NCBI GenBank assembly: GCA_964465145.1
Contig: CAYXJR010000058.1
Span: 1-29,543, forward strand
DNA length: 29,543 nt
Direction of reading: 5' to 3'
Origin: JAUVKA01 sp964465145
GTDB taxonomy: Bacteria > Bacteroidota > Bacteroidia > Bacteroidales > UBA12481
Shown: positions 6,715-15,402 of the stretch, piece by piece
Layout: the number at the start of each line of letters is the position of its first letter
Numbering within the stretch: the stretch's first letter is position 1
Notes under the pieces: generated by a model
The model's database searches: none
The model's input: the letters and a program-made list of their open reading frames with translations, nothing else
Told to the model about the DNA's origin: nothing
Translations under genes and position numbers: made by a program

Positions 6715-8547
6715 ATGAAAGGCTTTCTCTACATTGTCAGGACATACATCAGGCCATACAAGGGAAAGGCATTTCTGAATATCTTGTTCAATTTGCTGGG
6801 AGTGATTTTTTCCCTTATGTCCATGATTCTTATCGGGCCTTTTCTGCAGGTGCTCTTCGGCACCCAGAAGATCGTAAGTGATCCCGAACCATGGGCCTGG
6901 ACAAAGCATGCCATTCTTAATAATTTCAATTATCAGGTGGGGCAAATTATTGCCGAAAGAGGTGCACAGGCAGCCCTCCTGGCTATTAGCATCCTCGTGG
7001 TTGTTATGTTTTTCATGAAAACAGCCAATATATATCTAGCCAACTATTTTATGGCTCCAATCCGAAATGGCGTTGTAAGGGATATCCGAAATAGTATCTA
7101 TAAAAAATTATTAGACCTGCCCATTGGTTTCTTTACCGAAGAGAAAAAAGGTGATGTTATGGCCCGCGCAACACAGGATGTTCAGGAGATAGAATGGTCT
7201 ATAATGGCATCTCTTGAAAAATTTTTCAGGGACCCGATTAATATAGTCATTTTCCTCACCGGCCTGTTCTTTATTAGCCCGGTCCTTACTGTTTTCGTAC
7301 TGTTTCTGCTTCCTTTAAGTGCGTTACTAATAGGCAGCATAGGTAAAAATTTACGAAAGATATCCTCCCGAAGCCAGGAACAGATGGGCGGCCTCATGGC
7401 ATTTCTGGAAGAGTCCCTATCGGGCTTACGTATAATTAAAGCCTTCAACGCCCAGAAAAGCATGGAGGAGGTCTTCAGTGACCGGAATGAATCTTACACC
7501 AGAACGATGAACCAGATAACCCGCAGAAGGTACCTCGCCTCACCATTATCTGAATTTCTCGGGGCAATGGTAATCGTTGTACTGCTTGCTTATGGAGGGA
7601 ATATGGTGCTGGCTGGAAAAGGAGTCCTGTCGGCGGCTTCCTTTATTGCATATATTGCAATTTTCTCCCAGCTGCTAACCCCGGCAAAATCCTTTTCGAC
7701 CGCTTTTTACCACATGCAAAAAGGTCTGGCATCACTCGACAGGGTCAATGAGATCCTGATGGCCAAAAATTCAATCCTCGAAAATAAAAATCCGATTGTC
7801 GTCCAATCATTAACCGAAAAGATAGAGTATGTAAATGTGGAATTCGCGTATCGTGAAAAACCTGTGCTTAATAATATCAACCTCTTAATAAATAAAGGGG
7901 ATTGTATTGCCTTGATTGGACGGTCAGGATCAGGGAAATCTACCATGGTTGATCTTCTGCCCCGCTTTTACGATGTGAATAATGGGGAGATACTCATCGA
8001 TGGTCAGAATATTAAGAATCTTTCAATTTTATCCCTCCGAAATCTTATTGGCTATGTTCACCAGGACTCACTGCTGTTCAATGATACATTCACCAGCAAT
8101 ATTGCTTTTGGAGATCCATTGCCCGATTTGGAAAGGGTAAAAAAAGCCGCCCAAATGGCCTTTGCAGAGGATTTTATAATTCAAACAAAGGATGGATATG
8201 ATAGCACCATTGGAGATCGGGGCAGCAAGCTGTCAGGTGGCCAGCGACAGCGTATCAGTTTAGCCCGGGCCCTGTACCTGGATCCGGAAATACTTATTCT
8301 TGATGAAGCAACCTCCGCTCTTGATACTGAGTCGGAGAGGCTGGTTCAGGAAGCTTTGACTCAGGTGCGGAAAAACCGGACAACCATTATTGTCGCACAT
8401 CGTTTGTCTACAATTCAGCATGCCGATCAGATTTATGTGTTCAGTGAAGGTAGAATTGTTGAAAAAGGAACACACGAAGAACTAATCAGAAAAGACGGTG
8501 AATACCTCAAATTGTACCAGGAAAACGTACAGGAAAAGAGCGAATAA
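6715..8547 (+). CDS. ABC exporter, MsbA-like half transporter (TMD-NBD fusion)
   Basis: Inner-membrane type IV ABC exporter half-transporter, expected to work as a homodimer. The 610 residues contain an N-terminal transmembrane domain to about residue 330 (hydrophobic stretches such as ILFNLLGVIFSLMSMILI and ILVVVMFFMK) with the coupling region FFTEEKKGDVMARATQD. A nucleotide-binding domain follows with Walker A GRSGSGKST (402-410), Q-loop in GYVHQDSLLF, signature LSGGQRQR (506-513), Walker B ILILDE (526-531), D-loop SALD and H-loop His562. Order and length match MsbA and related lipid or drug exporters. Substrate cannot be told from sequence; a lipid A-core flippase role is possible. The stop abuts the ATG of the next frame. 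Confidence 0.93.
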   Translation: MKGFLYIVRTYIRPYKGKAFLNILFNLLGVIFSLMSMILIGPFLQVLFGTQKIVSDPEPWAWTKHAILNNFNYQVGQIIAERGAQAALLAISILVVVMFFMKTANIYLANYFMAPIRNGVVRDIRNSIYKKLLDLPIGFFTEEKKGDVMARATQDVQEIEWSIMASLEKFFRDPINIVIFLTGLFFISPVLTVFVLFLLPLSALLIGSIGKNLRKISSRSQEQMGGLMAFLEESLSGLRIIKAFNAQKSMEEVFSDRNESYTRTMNQITRRRYLASPLSEFLGAMVIVVLLAYGGNMVLAGKGVLSAASFIAYIAIFSQLLTPAKSFSTAFYHMQKGLASLDRVNEILMAKNSILENKNPIVVQSLTEKIEYVNVEFAYREKPVLNNINLLINKGDCIALIGRSGSGKSTMVDLLPRFYDVNNGEILIDGQNIKNLSILSLRNLIGYVHQDSLLFNDTFTSNIAFGDPLPDLERVKKAAQMAFAEDFIIQTKDGYDSTIGDRGSKLSGGQRQRISLARALYLDPEILILDEATSALDTESERLVQEALTQVRKNRTTIIVAHRLSTIQHADQIYVFSEGRIVEKGTHEELIRKDGEYLKLYQENVQEKSE

Positions 8548-8745
8548 ATGATCCCCTTCTCCATACTTCCCGAAATCAGAGATGCCTTTCCTGATATACA
8601 TGTGGGTCTTATGACCGGGATGGTTATAAATTCTGATTATGATGATAAACTCTGGGAAGAGATTTCTGTCACAACAAAAGAGCTTAATTCGAAACTGAGC
8701 CTGGAAAGCATTAGGGAAATTCCCCCGATAAAAATTGAATTCTAA
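8548..8745 (+). pseudogene. Truncated B3/4 (tRNA-synthetase-associated) domain protein
   Basis: The 65-residue frame starts immediately after the exporter stop (TAA-ATG). It reads like the N-terminus of the stand-alone B3/4-domain proteins related to the editing domain of phenylalanyl-tRNA synthetase beta. FPDIHVGLMTGMVINS, DDKLWEEIS and LSLESIREIPPIK are family-like segments, after which the frame ends at once (IEF stop). Full-length members are around 200-230 residues, so roughly the last 70% is missing, and the next gene begins 12 bases later. No continuation was found in other frames. Probably a deletion remnant; a short functional peptide cannot be excluded. Confidence 0.55.
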
Positions 8746-8756
8746 TCCTTTGGTGA

Positions 8757-10142
8757 ATGAAAAATCTGAAAGAAGCATCAAGCTTCATTTTCTTGCTTTT
8801 TTTTGTGCTGACAGGTATTGACTTACCTGCTCAGGAAAAAACCCTTAGGGCTGATGCTTATAAGATACTATCCTCCTGGACTTATGAGGATGTTATTAGC
8901 CAGTATGGTGATGGGATTCAGATAATCGACACCATGGCTGGACAAGCTTATATTGCAGGATTCAGATATGATGACGAATGGTTTGACCGGCCATGTGAGC
9001 TTGAATTTTATTTTACTGACGTTTACGTTTCCAGGTTTCTTCTCCGGTTTATTCACCCGAACAATTTGATATTGGAAGAGGTAGATAAAAAACTTCAAGA
9101 AGTAAATAGACCGGGTGTTCTGGAATCAAATGTTATCCCGGATTCTGTTTGGCTCAAACGTTTAAAAGAGAATCCTGATTTACTTGATTCCCTGAGAAAT
9201 GTATTTTTAAAAGAATTTGTTTTTCGTAAGAGCATGTTTGAAAAGGATTCTTTGCGCAGCGACTCACTAATACGCACTATATCGGATATCTTGGGAAGCC
9301 CTCTTCGGGAGGGACCCACCCCGCATACAGATAAGGACTCAAGATATTTTGCCACCTGGATAAAAAATGGATTTTCCTGTTCGCTTAAAGATTACCGTAA
9401 ATTCACAGAAGTGTATTTTGGAATTCCTCCAGCTCCCGGTGCAGCTATTTCTGAATTCAGCCTTGACCCGGGAACAAAGCTGATAGAGAAATTTTATATT
9501 AAGGTTAAAAATGAATCTTTAGAAATATCCCTGCTCGGCATATCTGTGCCAAAGAGTGGTGGTTATTACAGCCAGATAAACCTTCTGGCCGCCACTCGAA
9601 ATGGCAGTCTTTATCTTGAAGAATTGCCTGAAGAAAGACAAGGGGGATATAATCCTAAAATTCAAACTATTGACCTTACCGGTGATGGAATAACAGATAT
9701 ATGGCTGCAGGCAGAAACAGGAGATAATAATGGCTGTACTACCAATTTTATTTATACGATGGAATTGATTGAGCCCCTATTGATCTTTGACCCTCTGGAG
9801 GATTTCGATCTAGAGCTGGATGGTGAGTTTCAAGACAATTACCAGGCTATGGTATTGATCGCAGGATATCCCAGAACCTACATTCCTCTGGATAAAAATA
9901 ACCCGGATTACCAGGGATTATATGATCCTAATGGGAAATTGATAAAACCGGTCAAACTTTCACCCGGATGCATGCAACGCTTTGAGGCTATGCCCTACAC
10001 TTCAAAAAAAGGCCAGCAATTCCTTGGATATTTACCTATTTACGGGCTTTCAGATGCTAAACCTATCGGCTTTGTTCAGGCCATCTGGGATTATAACACC
10101 GGTGGGTGGGAATTGAGAAGTTTGGAGATTTATAAAGACTAA
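8757..10142 (+). CDS. Secreted protein of unknown function
   Basis: A 461-residue protein with an N-terminal hydrophobic signal (SSFIFLLFFVLTGIDLPAQ, likely cleaved near residue 26), so it is exported. I do not recognise the family. Residues about 110-200 are highly charged and probably helical. Residues 306-314 read DLTGDGITD, the D-x-x-G-D-G-x-x-D form of a calcium-binding FG-GAP/EF-hand-like loop, followed by IWLQAETGDNNGC. The C-terminal part (LIAGYPRTYIPL onwards) is rich in beta-prone and aromatic residues. The ATG at 8757 follows the B3/4 remnant by 11 bases, so transcription may come from the purB-exporter unit. No catalytic motif was found. Confidence 0.75.
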   Translation: MKNLKEASSFIFLLFFVLTGIDLPAQEKTLRADAYKILSSWTYEDVISQYGDGIQIIDTMAGQAYIAGFRYDDEWFDRPCELEFYFTDVYVSRFLLRFIHPNNLILEEVDKKLQEVNRPGVLESNVIPDSVWLKRLKENPDLLDSLRNVFLKEFVFRKSMFEKDSLRSDSLIRTISDILGSPLREGPTPHTDKDSRYFATWIKNGFSCSLKDYRKFTEVYFGIPPAPGAAISEFSLDPGTKLIEKFYIKVKNESLEISLLGISVPKSGGYYSQINLLAATRNGSLYLEELPEERQGGYNPKIQTIDLTGDGITDIWLQAETGDNNGCTTNFIYTMELIEPLLIFDPLEDFDLELDGEFQDNYQAMVLIAGYPRTYIPLDKNNPDYQGLYDPNGKLIKPVKLSPGCMQRFEAMPYTSKKGQQFLGYLPIYGLSDAKPIGFVQAIWDYNTGGWELRSLEIYKD

Positions 10143-10181
10143 TATATTATTAATTTGCCATAAATTCGATCGAGATAGCCC

Positions 10182-10733
10182 ATGATCCTTGAACCTTACC
10201 CTATCATTACCAAGTATTACCGGGATCATATCAAAGCCCGTAAGATCCTCATCGAGCACAGCGAATCTGTTGCTGCCAAGGCCTTACGCATTGCTGAAGC
10301 GCTTGGTATGCCTCATGAAGATAAAGTTTTCATCCAGGAAGCTGCCCTCCTTCACGACATCGGTATCTTTCTTACCCATGCCCCATCCATCGGCTGCGAG
10401 GGTAAATTGCCGTACATATGTCATGGGTACCTGGGACATGATCTACTTGTTGGAGAAGGATGGCCCAAACATGCTCGTGTATGTGAACGTCATACCGGTA
10501 CTGGTTTGACTATAGAGGATATTATCAAGCAGGGCCTGCCTCTGCCACACCGTTCAATGATGCCGGTTTCCCTGCCTGAACAAATTATCACATACGCTGA
10601 TAAATTCTTCTCAAAAGATCCCGGTCAGCTATGGATAGAACAACCAATAGATAAGGTCCGGAAAAAACTTCTCCTTCATGGACAGGAAAAACTACAAACC
10701 TTTGATAAGTGGCATGAGGAGTTTGGAGAGTGA
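10182..10733 (+). CDS. HD-domain protein (predicted metal-dependent phosphohydrolase)
   Basis: A 183-residue, single-domain HD superfamily protein, predicted to hydrolyse a nucleotide or other phosphate ester in the cytoplasm; substrate unknown. The metal-ligand pattern is present: His26 (IEHSESV), His58-Asp59 (LLHDIG), further histidines at 81, 86 and 104 (CERHTGTG), and the distal Asp140 (ITYADKFF). The start MILEPYPIITKYYRDH is the first ATG and gives a complete first helix. It lies 39 bases after the secreted-protein gene. An imperfect -7-like TTAATTTG at 10150-10157 is present, too weak to call. A stable hairpin with a T-run follows the gene. Confidence 0.87.
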   Translation: MILEPYPIITKYYRDHIKARKILIEHSESVAAKALRIAEALGMPHEDKVFIQEAALLHDIGIFLTHAPSIGCEGKLPYICHGYLGHDLLVGEGWPKHARVCERHTGTGLTIEDIIKQGLPLPHRSMMPVSLPEQIITYADKFFSKDPGQLWIEQPIDKVRKKLLLHGQEKLQTFDKWHEEFGE

Positions 10734-10767
10734 CGAGTTGTTAGAGGTTGGTTTGGATAATCGGTTA

Positions 10768-10806
10768 GCCAAGGGTTGGGCCCAAGTCGATCCTTGGCAA
10801 CTTTTT
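10768..10806 (+). terminator. Hairpin with nested palindrome after the HD gene, possible terminator
   Basis: GCCAAGG (10768-10774) pairs with CCTTGGC (10792-10798). The loop contains the 10-base palindrome TTGGGCCCAA (10776-10785), which can form its own small stem. AACTTTTT follows. This fits a terminator 35 bases after the HD stop, though the T-run starts 3 bases after the stem. Confidence 0.5.
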
Positions 10807-10893
10807 ATTCACACCCCCTCGCCATGTCTCTACGTCCCTATATCCCCTATTTCTGATACCATTGAAAAAACTCCCTCTGTATCTCTGGATAGG

Positions 10894-11099
10894 TTCTTCC
10901 TGAAGCTCCCTTTCAGCAGCATCCCCGACGGACTCACCAGACTCAACATGACCCGGCCGGCAATTCCCAGCTAAGTCTTTCTCTGGGTCTCACAAAAAGC
11001 CATGATACATTGTATTTGGCCAGGATGATGGCATAGGTGTACTGAATGGGATTTTGCTGAATCTCTTTAAGAAATTTAATAAGATAGTTCAAAGATCAT
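10894..11099 (-). pseudogene. Frameshifted, truncated Nudix hydrolase remnant
   Basis: On the minus strand, downstream of the beta-galactosidase gene, three frames together spell the N-terminal half of a Nudix protein. From the ATG at 11099 the frame gives MIFELSY and then stops. The next frame gives FLKEIQQNPIQYTYAIILA and SWLFVRPRERLSWELPAG. After one extra G near 10952-10954 the third frame gives GHVESGESVGDAAERELQEE. The last piece fits the Nudix box G-x5-E-x7-REU-x-EE up to the final G, where similarity ends. The third frame stays open to a stop at 10765-10767, with sequence that does not look like Nudix. Two frameshifts plus loss of the C-terminal half make a functional product unlikely. 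The assignment rests on the Nudix box. Confidence 0.7.
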
Positions 11100-11113
11100 C
11101 CTCAGTTAAGTAA

Positions 11114-14100
11114 TTATTTAATTGCTACCCTGGCAATCTTTGAGGGATTTTCCAAAGAAGTTAAAGGCCTGATAAGCATACTGTATGCATAGTAATTATC
11201 TCTCAAAGTATATTGCGAATGAGTCCTTGCACCCCATGAATTATCTCCCCCAACGCCCATCTGTTTAAAGTCCAGGTTCAGCGACACCAGATCGCGAGGT
11301 TTGACGTCTGTAGTATGGCGGTTTATTACCGGAACTCCATCAATCTGTCTACCATCTGTACGTTCGGGACTCTCAAAATCTTCCATGATATTATGATGTG
11401 CACTGATACTGAGTAAGGTCCCAGCCTGAATAAGGATTCCAATACCCTGAGTATTTGACAGGGACAACCAGCGAACGTCAGTTTTATTTCCATTCTCCTG
11501 TGGACGGATATATGGAACATATTGATCAGCAACCTTTCCCTTATAATGGCCGACAAAAGCGGCTGTATTACGATCCCAGTAATTCTCAAACGGTCCGCGG
11601 CCAAACCACTCAATATTATTATATTCAGCAGGAAGTATCCAATTCATCCCTATCCTGGGAATCTCAGGAAGATTCTCGCGGGTGATATTAATTGAATAAT
11701 CTAATCCAACTTCTCCTGATCCGTAGATGGTGTAGGACAGTTTCAAATTTGCCATCGGTGAATTGTCTAAATCAAGGACTTCAAATTCACAATTGACCGA
11801 TGCAGTTGAAGGAGAAATAATTTTCAGGCTGATATCTGAAACTGTTAAACGTTTACCAGCTTCTCTCCAAACCCTGCAACGCTTGTCAAATCTATTCCCG
11901 TAATCATTATCTATCGGGGCTCTCCAAAAGTTTGGTCTCAGGGGCTCCTTAACCAACTCATTCCTTTTTACCTGCCATGATATTAATTCACCAGTACTAG
12001 AATCAAAAGTTAGGTTGAAATCCTTTCCAGATATTTTGATACGGTTGTCCAGAGTATCTGCCGTTAAAGGCTCCATCTCACTAATCAGCTCATAATCTGC
12101 CTCCTTGTGAACTGGGAGCAGGAATTGCTCTTTTGCATAAACATGGTTGGAGGGAAGGATGGTCCATTCATCTGTCCTGCTAAAAAAAATATTCAGGAAG
12201 CACTCCTTCCCGGGTTCCGGGACTGGCAAATAATAATTAATAAATATTTCCTCCTCCTGGTGTGGGAGTATCCCTGGAAGAGCCAAAATTCCTTTTTGAA
12301 TAATCTTGCCATCTTCTTCGATTTGCCAGACTAATTTAAATGCCGACAGAGATGTGAAATCGTACTTATTATTTATTCTGAACTTTCCGGTTTTCAAATC
12401 AATTTCAGAAATATCGATATTCTCATATACTTTCTTTACTTCATACAGGCCTGGGTGGGCACTCCTGTCGGGGAATACTAGGCCGTTTAGGCAAAAATTT
12501 CCATCACTTGGCACATCCGGGGGGCCAAAATCTCCTCCATAAGCCCAGAATTCTTCTCCTTCCTCATTTGTTGTCAGAAGTCCCTGATCCACCCAATCCC
12601 AAATAAAAGCACCCTGCAGGATTGGATATTTCTCAATTACATCCCAATAATCCTGGAGATTACCAGTAGAGTTTCCCATGGCATGAGCATATTCGCACAT
12701 TATCAAAGGCCTGTCGTTTTCGGGGTTCAGGGCATATTGTTCAAGGTAATTGATTCCTGCATACATTGGGCACCATATATCAGTATGGCGCTGAGGGGCA
12801 TTGGTAGAATGCTCTGCCCGCTCATATTGAACGGGCCGGGACGGGTCCCTGCGCTTGATCCAGTTGTAATCGGCAAGCATGTTATGCCCGTCACCGGCTT
12901 CATTTCCAAGAGACCAGATAATTACGGAAGGATGGTTCTTATCCCTTTCAACCATTCGCATGGTACGGTCAAGATGCGCAGCAGCCCATTCAGGCTGGTC
13001 AGCCAGTGTAATATCCTTATTGTAACCAATGCCATGCGATTCTATATTGGTCTCATCGATCAGGTACAATCCATATTGGTCACAAAGCTCATACCATCTC
13101 TCCGGCTGGGGATAGTGAGATGTCCTGACTGCATTAATATTATTTGACTTCATGGTTAAAATATCCTTGAGCAAAGTTTGCTCATCCACCACATGCCCAT
13201 TAACATCATGGTGCTCATGGAGGTTTACGCCCTTAAGGTAAACGGGTACCCCATTCACTTTTAACTGTTTATCACTGATCTCAATTTTCCTGAAACCTAT
13301 CTTCTGGCTAAGCGACTCAACAAGCTTGCCATCTGCATCTTCAAGAGATATCAGCAGTGAATAAAGGTTAGGCTGTTCGGCCGACCAGGCCATGACTTTT
13401 TCAAGTGTATCAGACATAAAGATGAAATTTGATAACTCATCAATATTTACTTTTTCCGACTCCTGAAACAATACAGATTCTCCATGCATGACACTCGCAG
13501 ACACTTTGAAAATTGAATCAGGCGATCCATAATTACGCAATTCCACCGTTAATCCCAGAATGCCATGCTGGTAGTCGTCAGTTAGATCAGCTTTAATGGA
13601 AAAATCCCTGATATGCACCTTGTTGCGGGCATACAGGTAAACACCCCTTGAGATACCACTTAACCTCCAGAAATCCTGGTCTTCAAGGTAACTTCCATCC
13701 GACCAACGATATACTTCAACTGAAACAGTATTTCTACCATCCTTGAGAAATGATGTGATATTAAATTCAGCCGGTGTTTTGCTCCCCTGGCTGTATCCAA
13801 CCAATTGCTCATTTATCCAAAGGTAAAATGCGGAGCTAACGGCTCCAAAATGAATAAAGATCTCTTTCCCTGCCCACAGTGGTGAGGTCCGGAATTCTCT
13901 TTTGTAAGATCCTACAGGGTTATATTCATGATTTATGAAAGGTGGATTCTTCTCGTGGGGATATTTTGAATTGGTATATATAGGAACGCCATATCCCTTT
14001 ACCTCCCAGCTGGACGGTACATCAATCAGATCCCAGTCGCGGATATCATAATCGTCTCTAAAAAAATAATAGGGCCGGTCGGAAGGCTTCCTTACCCAAT

Positions 14101-14353
14101 TGAAATACCATTTTCCATTAAGGTCAGAAAAAAATTCTGATCCTTCAAACTTATTGGAAATGGCTGAACTCCTGGATCCAAAAGTCATGAAACTGGCTCG
14201 GGGAAGTTCCCTGTTGAGGTTAAAAACAGCGGGGTTTTCCCAATCCCGGGGAATCTTTTCTGTGAACGGCTCATTTTCATACTTATTCCGGCCTGTCTGA
14301 CAGCTCATTAATACAGCCGTCATCACAAGGATTAGAGATACTCCAATTTTCAT
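11114..14353 (-). CDS. Lipoprotein beta-galactosidase, glycoside hydrolase family 2
   Basis: Hydrolyses terminal beta-D-galactosides. The 1079-residue LacZ-type GH2 enzyme starts with a lipoprotein signal (TAVLMSC, lipobox Cys at residue 18), so it is anchored in an envelope membrane. Domain order is an N-terminal jelly roll (FFSDLNGKWYFNWVRKPSDR; WEVKGYGVPIYTN), an Ig-like domain, a TIM barrel, a linker domain and a C-terminal beta-sandwich (NYWDRNTAAFVGHYKG). The acid/base is Glu485 in WSLGNEAGDGHN and the nucleophile Glu554 in MCEYAHAMGNS, at LacZ-like spacing. It lies 15 bases downstream of an alpha/beta hydrolase gene and may be cotranscribed. No SusC/SusD pair is adjacent, so it is not part of a visible polysaccharide utilisation locus. 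Activity on other beta-glycosides is possible. Confidence 0.93.
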   Translation of the reverse strand: MKIGVSLILVMTAVLMSCQTGRNKYENEPFTEKIPRDWENPAVFNLNRELPRASFMTFGSRSSAISNKFEGSEFFSDLNGKWYFNWVRKPSDRPYYFFRDDYDIRDWDLIDVPSSWEVKGYGVPIYTNSKYPHEKNPPFINHEYNPVGSYKREFRTSPLWAGKEIFIHFGAVSSAFYLWINEQLVGYSQGSKTPAEFNITSFLKDGRNTVSVEVYRWSDGSYLEDQDFWRLSGISRGVYLYARNKVHIRDFSIKADLTDDYQHGILGLTVELRNYGSPDSIFKVSASVMHGESVLFQESEKVNIDELSNFIFMSDTLEKVMAWSAEQPNLYSLLISLEDADGKLVESLSQKIGFRKIEISDKQLKVNGVPVYLKGVNLHEHHDVNGHVVDEQTLLKDILTMKSNNINAVRTSHYPQPERWYELCDQYGLYLIDETNIESHGIGYNKDITLADQPEWAAAHLDRTMRMVERDKNHPSVIIWSLGNEAGDGHNMLADYNWIKRRDPSRPVQYERAEHSTNAPQRHTDIWCPMYAGINYLEQYALNPENDRPLIMCEYAHAMGNSTGNLQDYWDVIEKYPILQGAFIWDWVDQGLLTTNEEGEEFWAYGGDFGPPDVPSDGNFCLNGLVFPDRSAHPGLYEVKKVYENIDISEIDLKTGKFRINNKYDFTSLSAFKLVWQIEEDGKIIQKGILALPGILPHQEEEIFINYYLPVPEPGKECFLNIFFSRTDEWTILPSNHVYAKEQFLLPVHKEADYELISEMEPLTADTLDNRIKISGKDFNLTFDSSTGELISWQVKRNELVKEPLRPNFWRAPIDNDYGNRFDKRCRVWREAGKRLTVSDISLKIISPSTASVNCEFEVLDLDNSPMANLKLSYTIYGSGEVGLDYSINITRENLPEIPRIGMNWILPAEYNNIEWFGRGPFENYWDRNTAAFVGHYKGKVADQYVPYIRPQENGNKTDVRWLSLSNTQGIGILIQAGTLLSISAHHNIMEDFESPERTDGRQIDGVPVINRHTTDVKPRDLVSLNLDFKQMGVGGDNSWGARTHSQYTLRDNYYAYSMLIRPLTSLENPSKIARVAIK

Positions 14354-14368
14354 GCTGGTATTACTTTC

Positions 14369-15373
14369 TTATTTTGAGTTTAATTTCAGAACCTCCTGGG
14401 CAAATTTGATAGATTCCTTTTGAACCTCTTGCCAACTTCCAGATGTAAGTTCACAGGCAATAGTATGTACACCTGCTTCCGGAAAAGCTATTTCCCTTTT
14501 CAAATTCTCCGGGGTTCCCAGGTTTTCAAACATCCAGTGGATAGCCTTAACGCTGACAGTATTATCCTGATGTTCATCGTCCTTATAATAATAGCCTGCG
14601 AAAACAGGGATATCTACTCTTTGAAACAATCCCTTTTTCATTGTTGTCTCGATTAGCTGCTGAAGGTAAACGACAGCCTCAACTCTGTATTTATTATACC
14701 AGAAAGCATCAGTTTCCGGGTCCTCTTCCAACAGCCGGTATTTCCCTCCTGCTATTCCTCTGCCAAGTTGCAATCCCCAAGGTTTTGACAACACGACAGC
14801 AACTTTTTGAAATATTCGAATGTTTGGAGAATAAAGGAAAAGACCGGCAATATCTCCAGGATATTCAGCGGCTAGCTTCAACGCAAGCGTACTGCCTGTG
14901 GATGTCCCCATAAGAATGACTTTTTCCCCCAGTGCTTTAGCCAGGACAAATGATTGCTTAGCCGACTCCCACAAGCGATCCGGGCTCATATTTAAAAGTG
15001 GATCTTCGGTTTCCAAACCATGCTCGGTAAGTAGTGGAATGTATGCATTCATCCCGAAATGACGGGCGAAATTCACGTGTACCGGGTTTCCTTCCATGGG
15101 TGAAGCCGAAAAGCCATGCAGGTAAAGTAGGCAGAAAGGTGTATTATTCTTTAAACTATCATTGGCCCAGATCATGATGGATTCGTTTCCTGGCCGGATA
15201 GTGCCAGCAGCAGCATCCTTAGCAAGGATCATTTGCTCAGCTAACTCAGGAGTGCTGACTTCATGTGGAAGTTCGGTATTGTATTCCGGTTTTGGCATTT
15301 TTGGGCCGGCCAAATAAACAATAACAAGAACCAGCAGAACGCCAAGAAAAATTTTCAAGCCTTTTCTTTTCAT
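14369..15373 (-). CDS. Membrane-anchored alpha/beta hydrolase
   Basis: Predicted carboxylesterase or lipase-like hydrolase of 334 residues. An N-terminal basic-hydrophobic segment (KIFLGVLLVLVIVYLAG, residues 7-23) is a signal anchor. The alpha/beta core shows the oxyanion motif YLHGFSASP (84-92), the nucleophile elbow GTSTGS (156-161, Ser158), a likely acid within KDDEHQD (264-270) and the catalytic His303 in GVHTIAC. The triad is therefore complete. The substrate is unknown; monoacylglycerol lipase-like and carboxylesterase families share this pattern. It is 29 bases downstream of the CCG-domain gene and 15 bases upstream of the beta-galactosidase gene, all on the minus strand. Confidence 0.87.
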   Translation of the reverse strand: MKRKGLKIFLGVLLVLVIVYLAGPKMPKPEYNTELPHEVSTPELAEQMILAKDAAAGTIRPGNESIMIWANDSLKNNTPFCLLYLHGFSASPMEGNPVHVNFARHFGMNAYIPLLTEHGLETEDPLLNMSPDRLWESAKQSFVLAKALGEKVILMGTSTGSTLALKLAAEYPGDIAGLFLYSPNIRIFQKVAVVLSKPWGLQLGRGIAGGKYRLLEEDPETDAFWYNKYRVEAVVYLQQLIETTMKKGLFQRVDIPVFAGYYYKDDEHQDNTVSVKAIHWMFENLGTPENLKREIAFPEAGVHTIACELTSGSWQEVQKESIKFAQEVLKLNSK

Positions 15374-15402
15374 AATTATCAGTTTAAGGACCTGGGTAAT
15401 AT

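Noticed and set aside
9660..9700. Calcium-binding repeat domain (dockerin or thrombospondin type 3) in the secreted protein
   Set aside because: Only one DxxGDGxxD loop is visible, so no repeat domain can be claimed.
10678..10974. 98-codon plus-strand frame overlapping the end of the HD gene
   Set aside because: It is antisense to the Nudix remnant, overlaps the end of the HD-domain gene and has no recognisable protein features.
12683..13147. 154-codon plus-strand frame opposite the beta-galactosidase gene
   Set aside because: Antisense shadow of the conserved GH2 catalytic domain.
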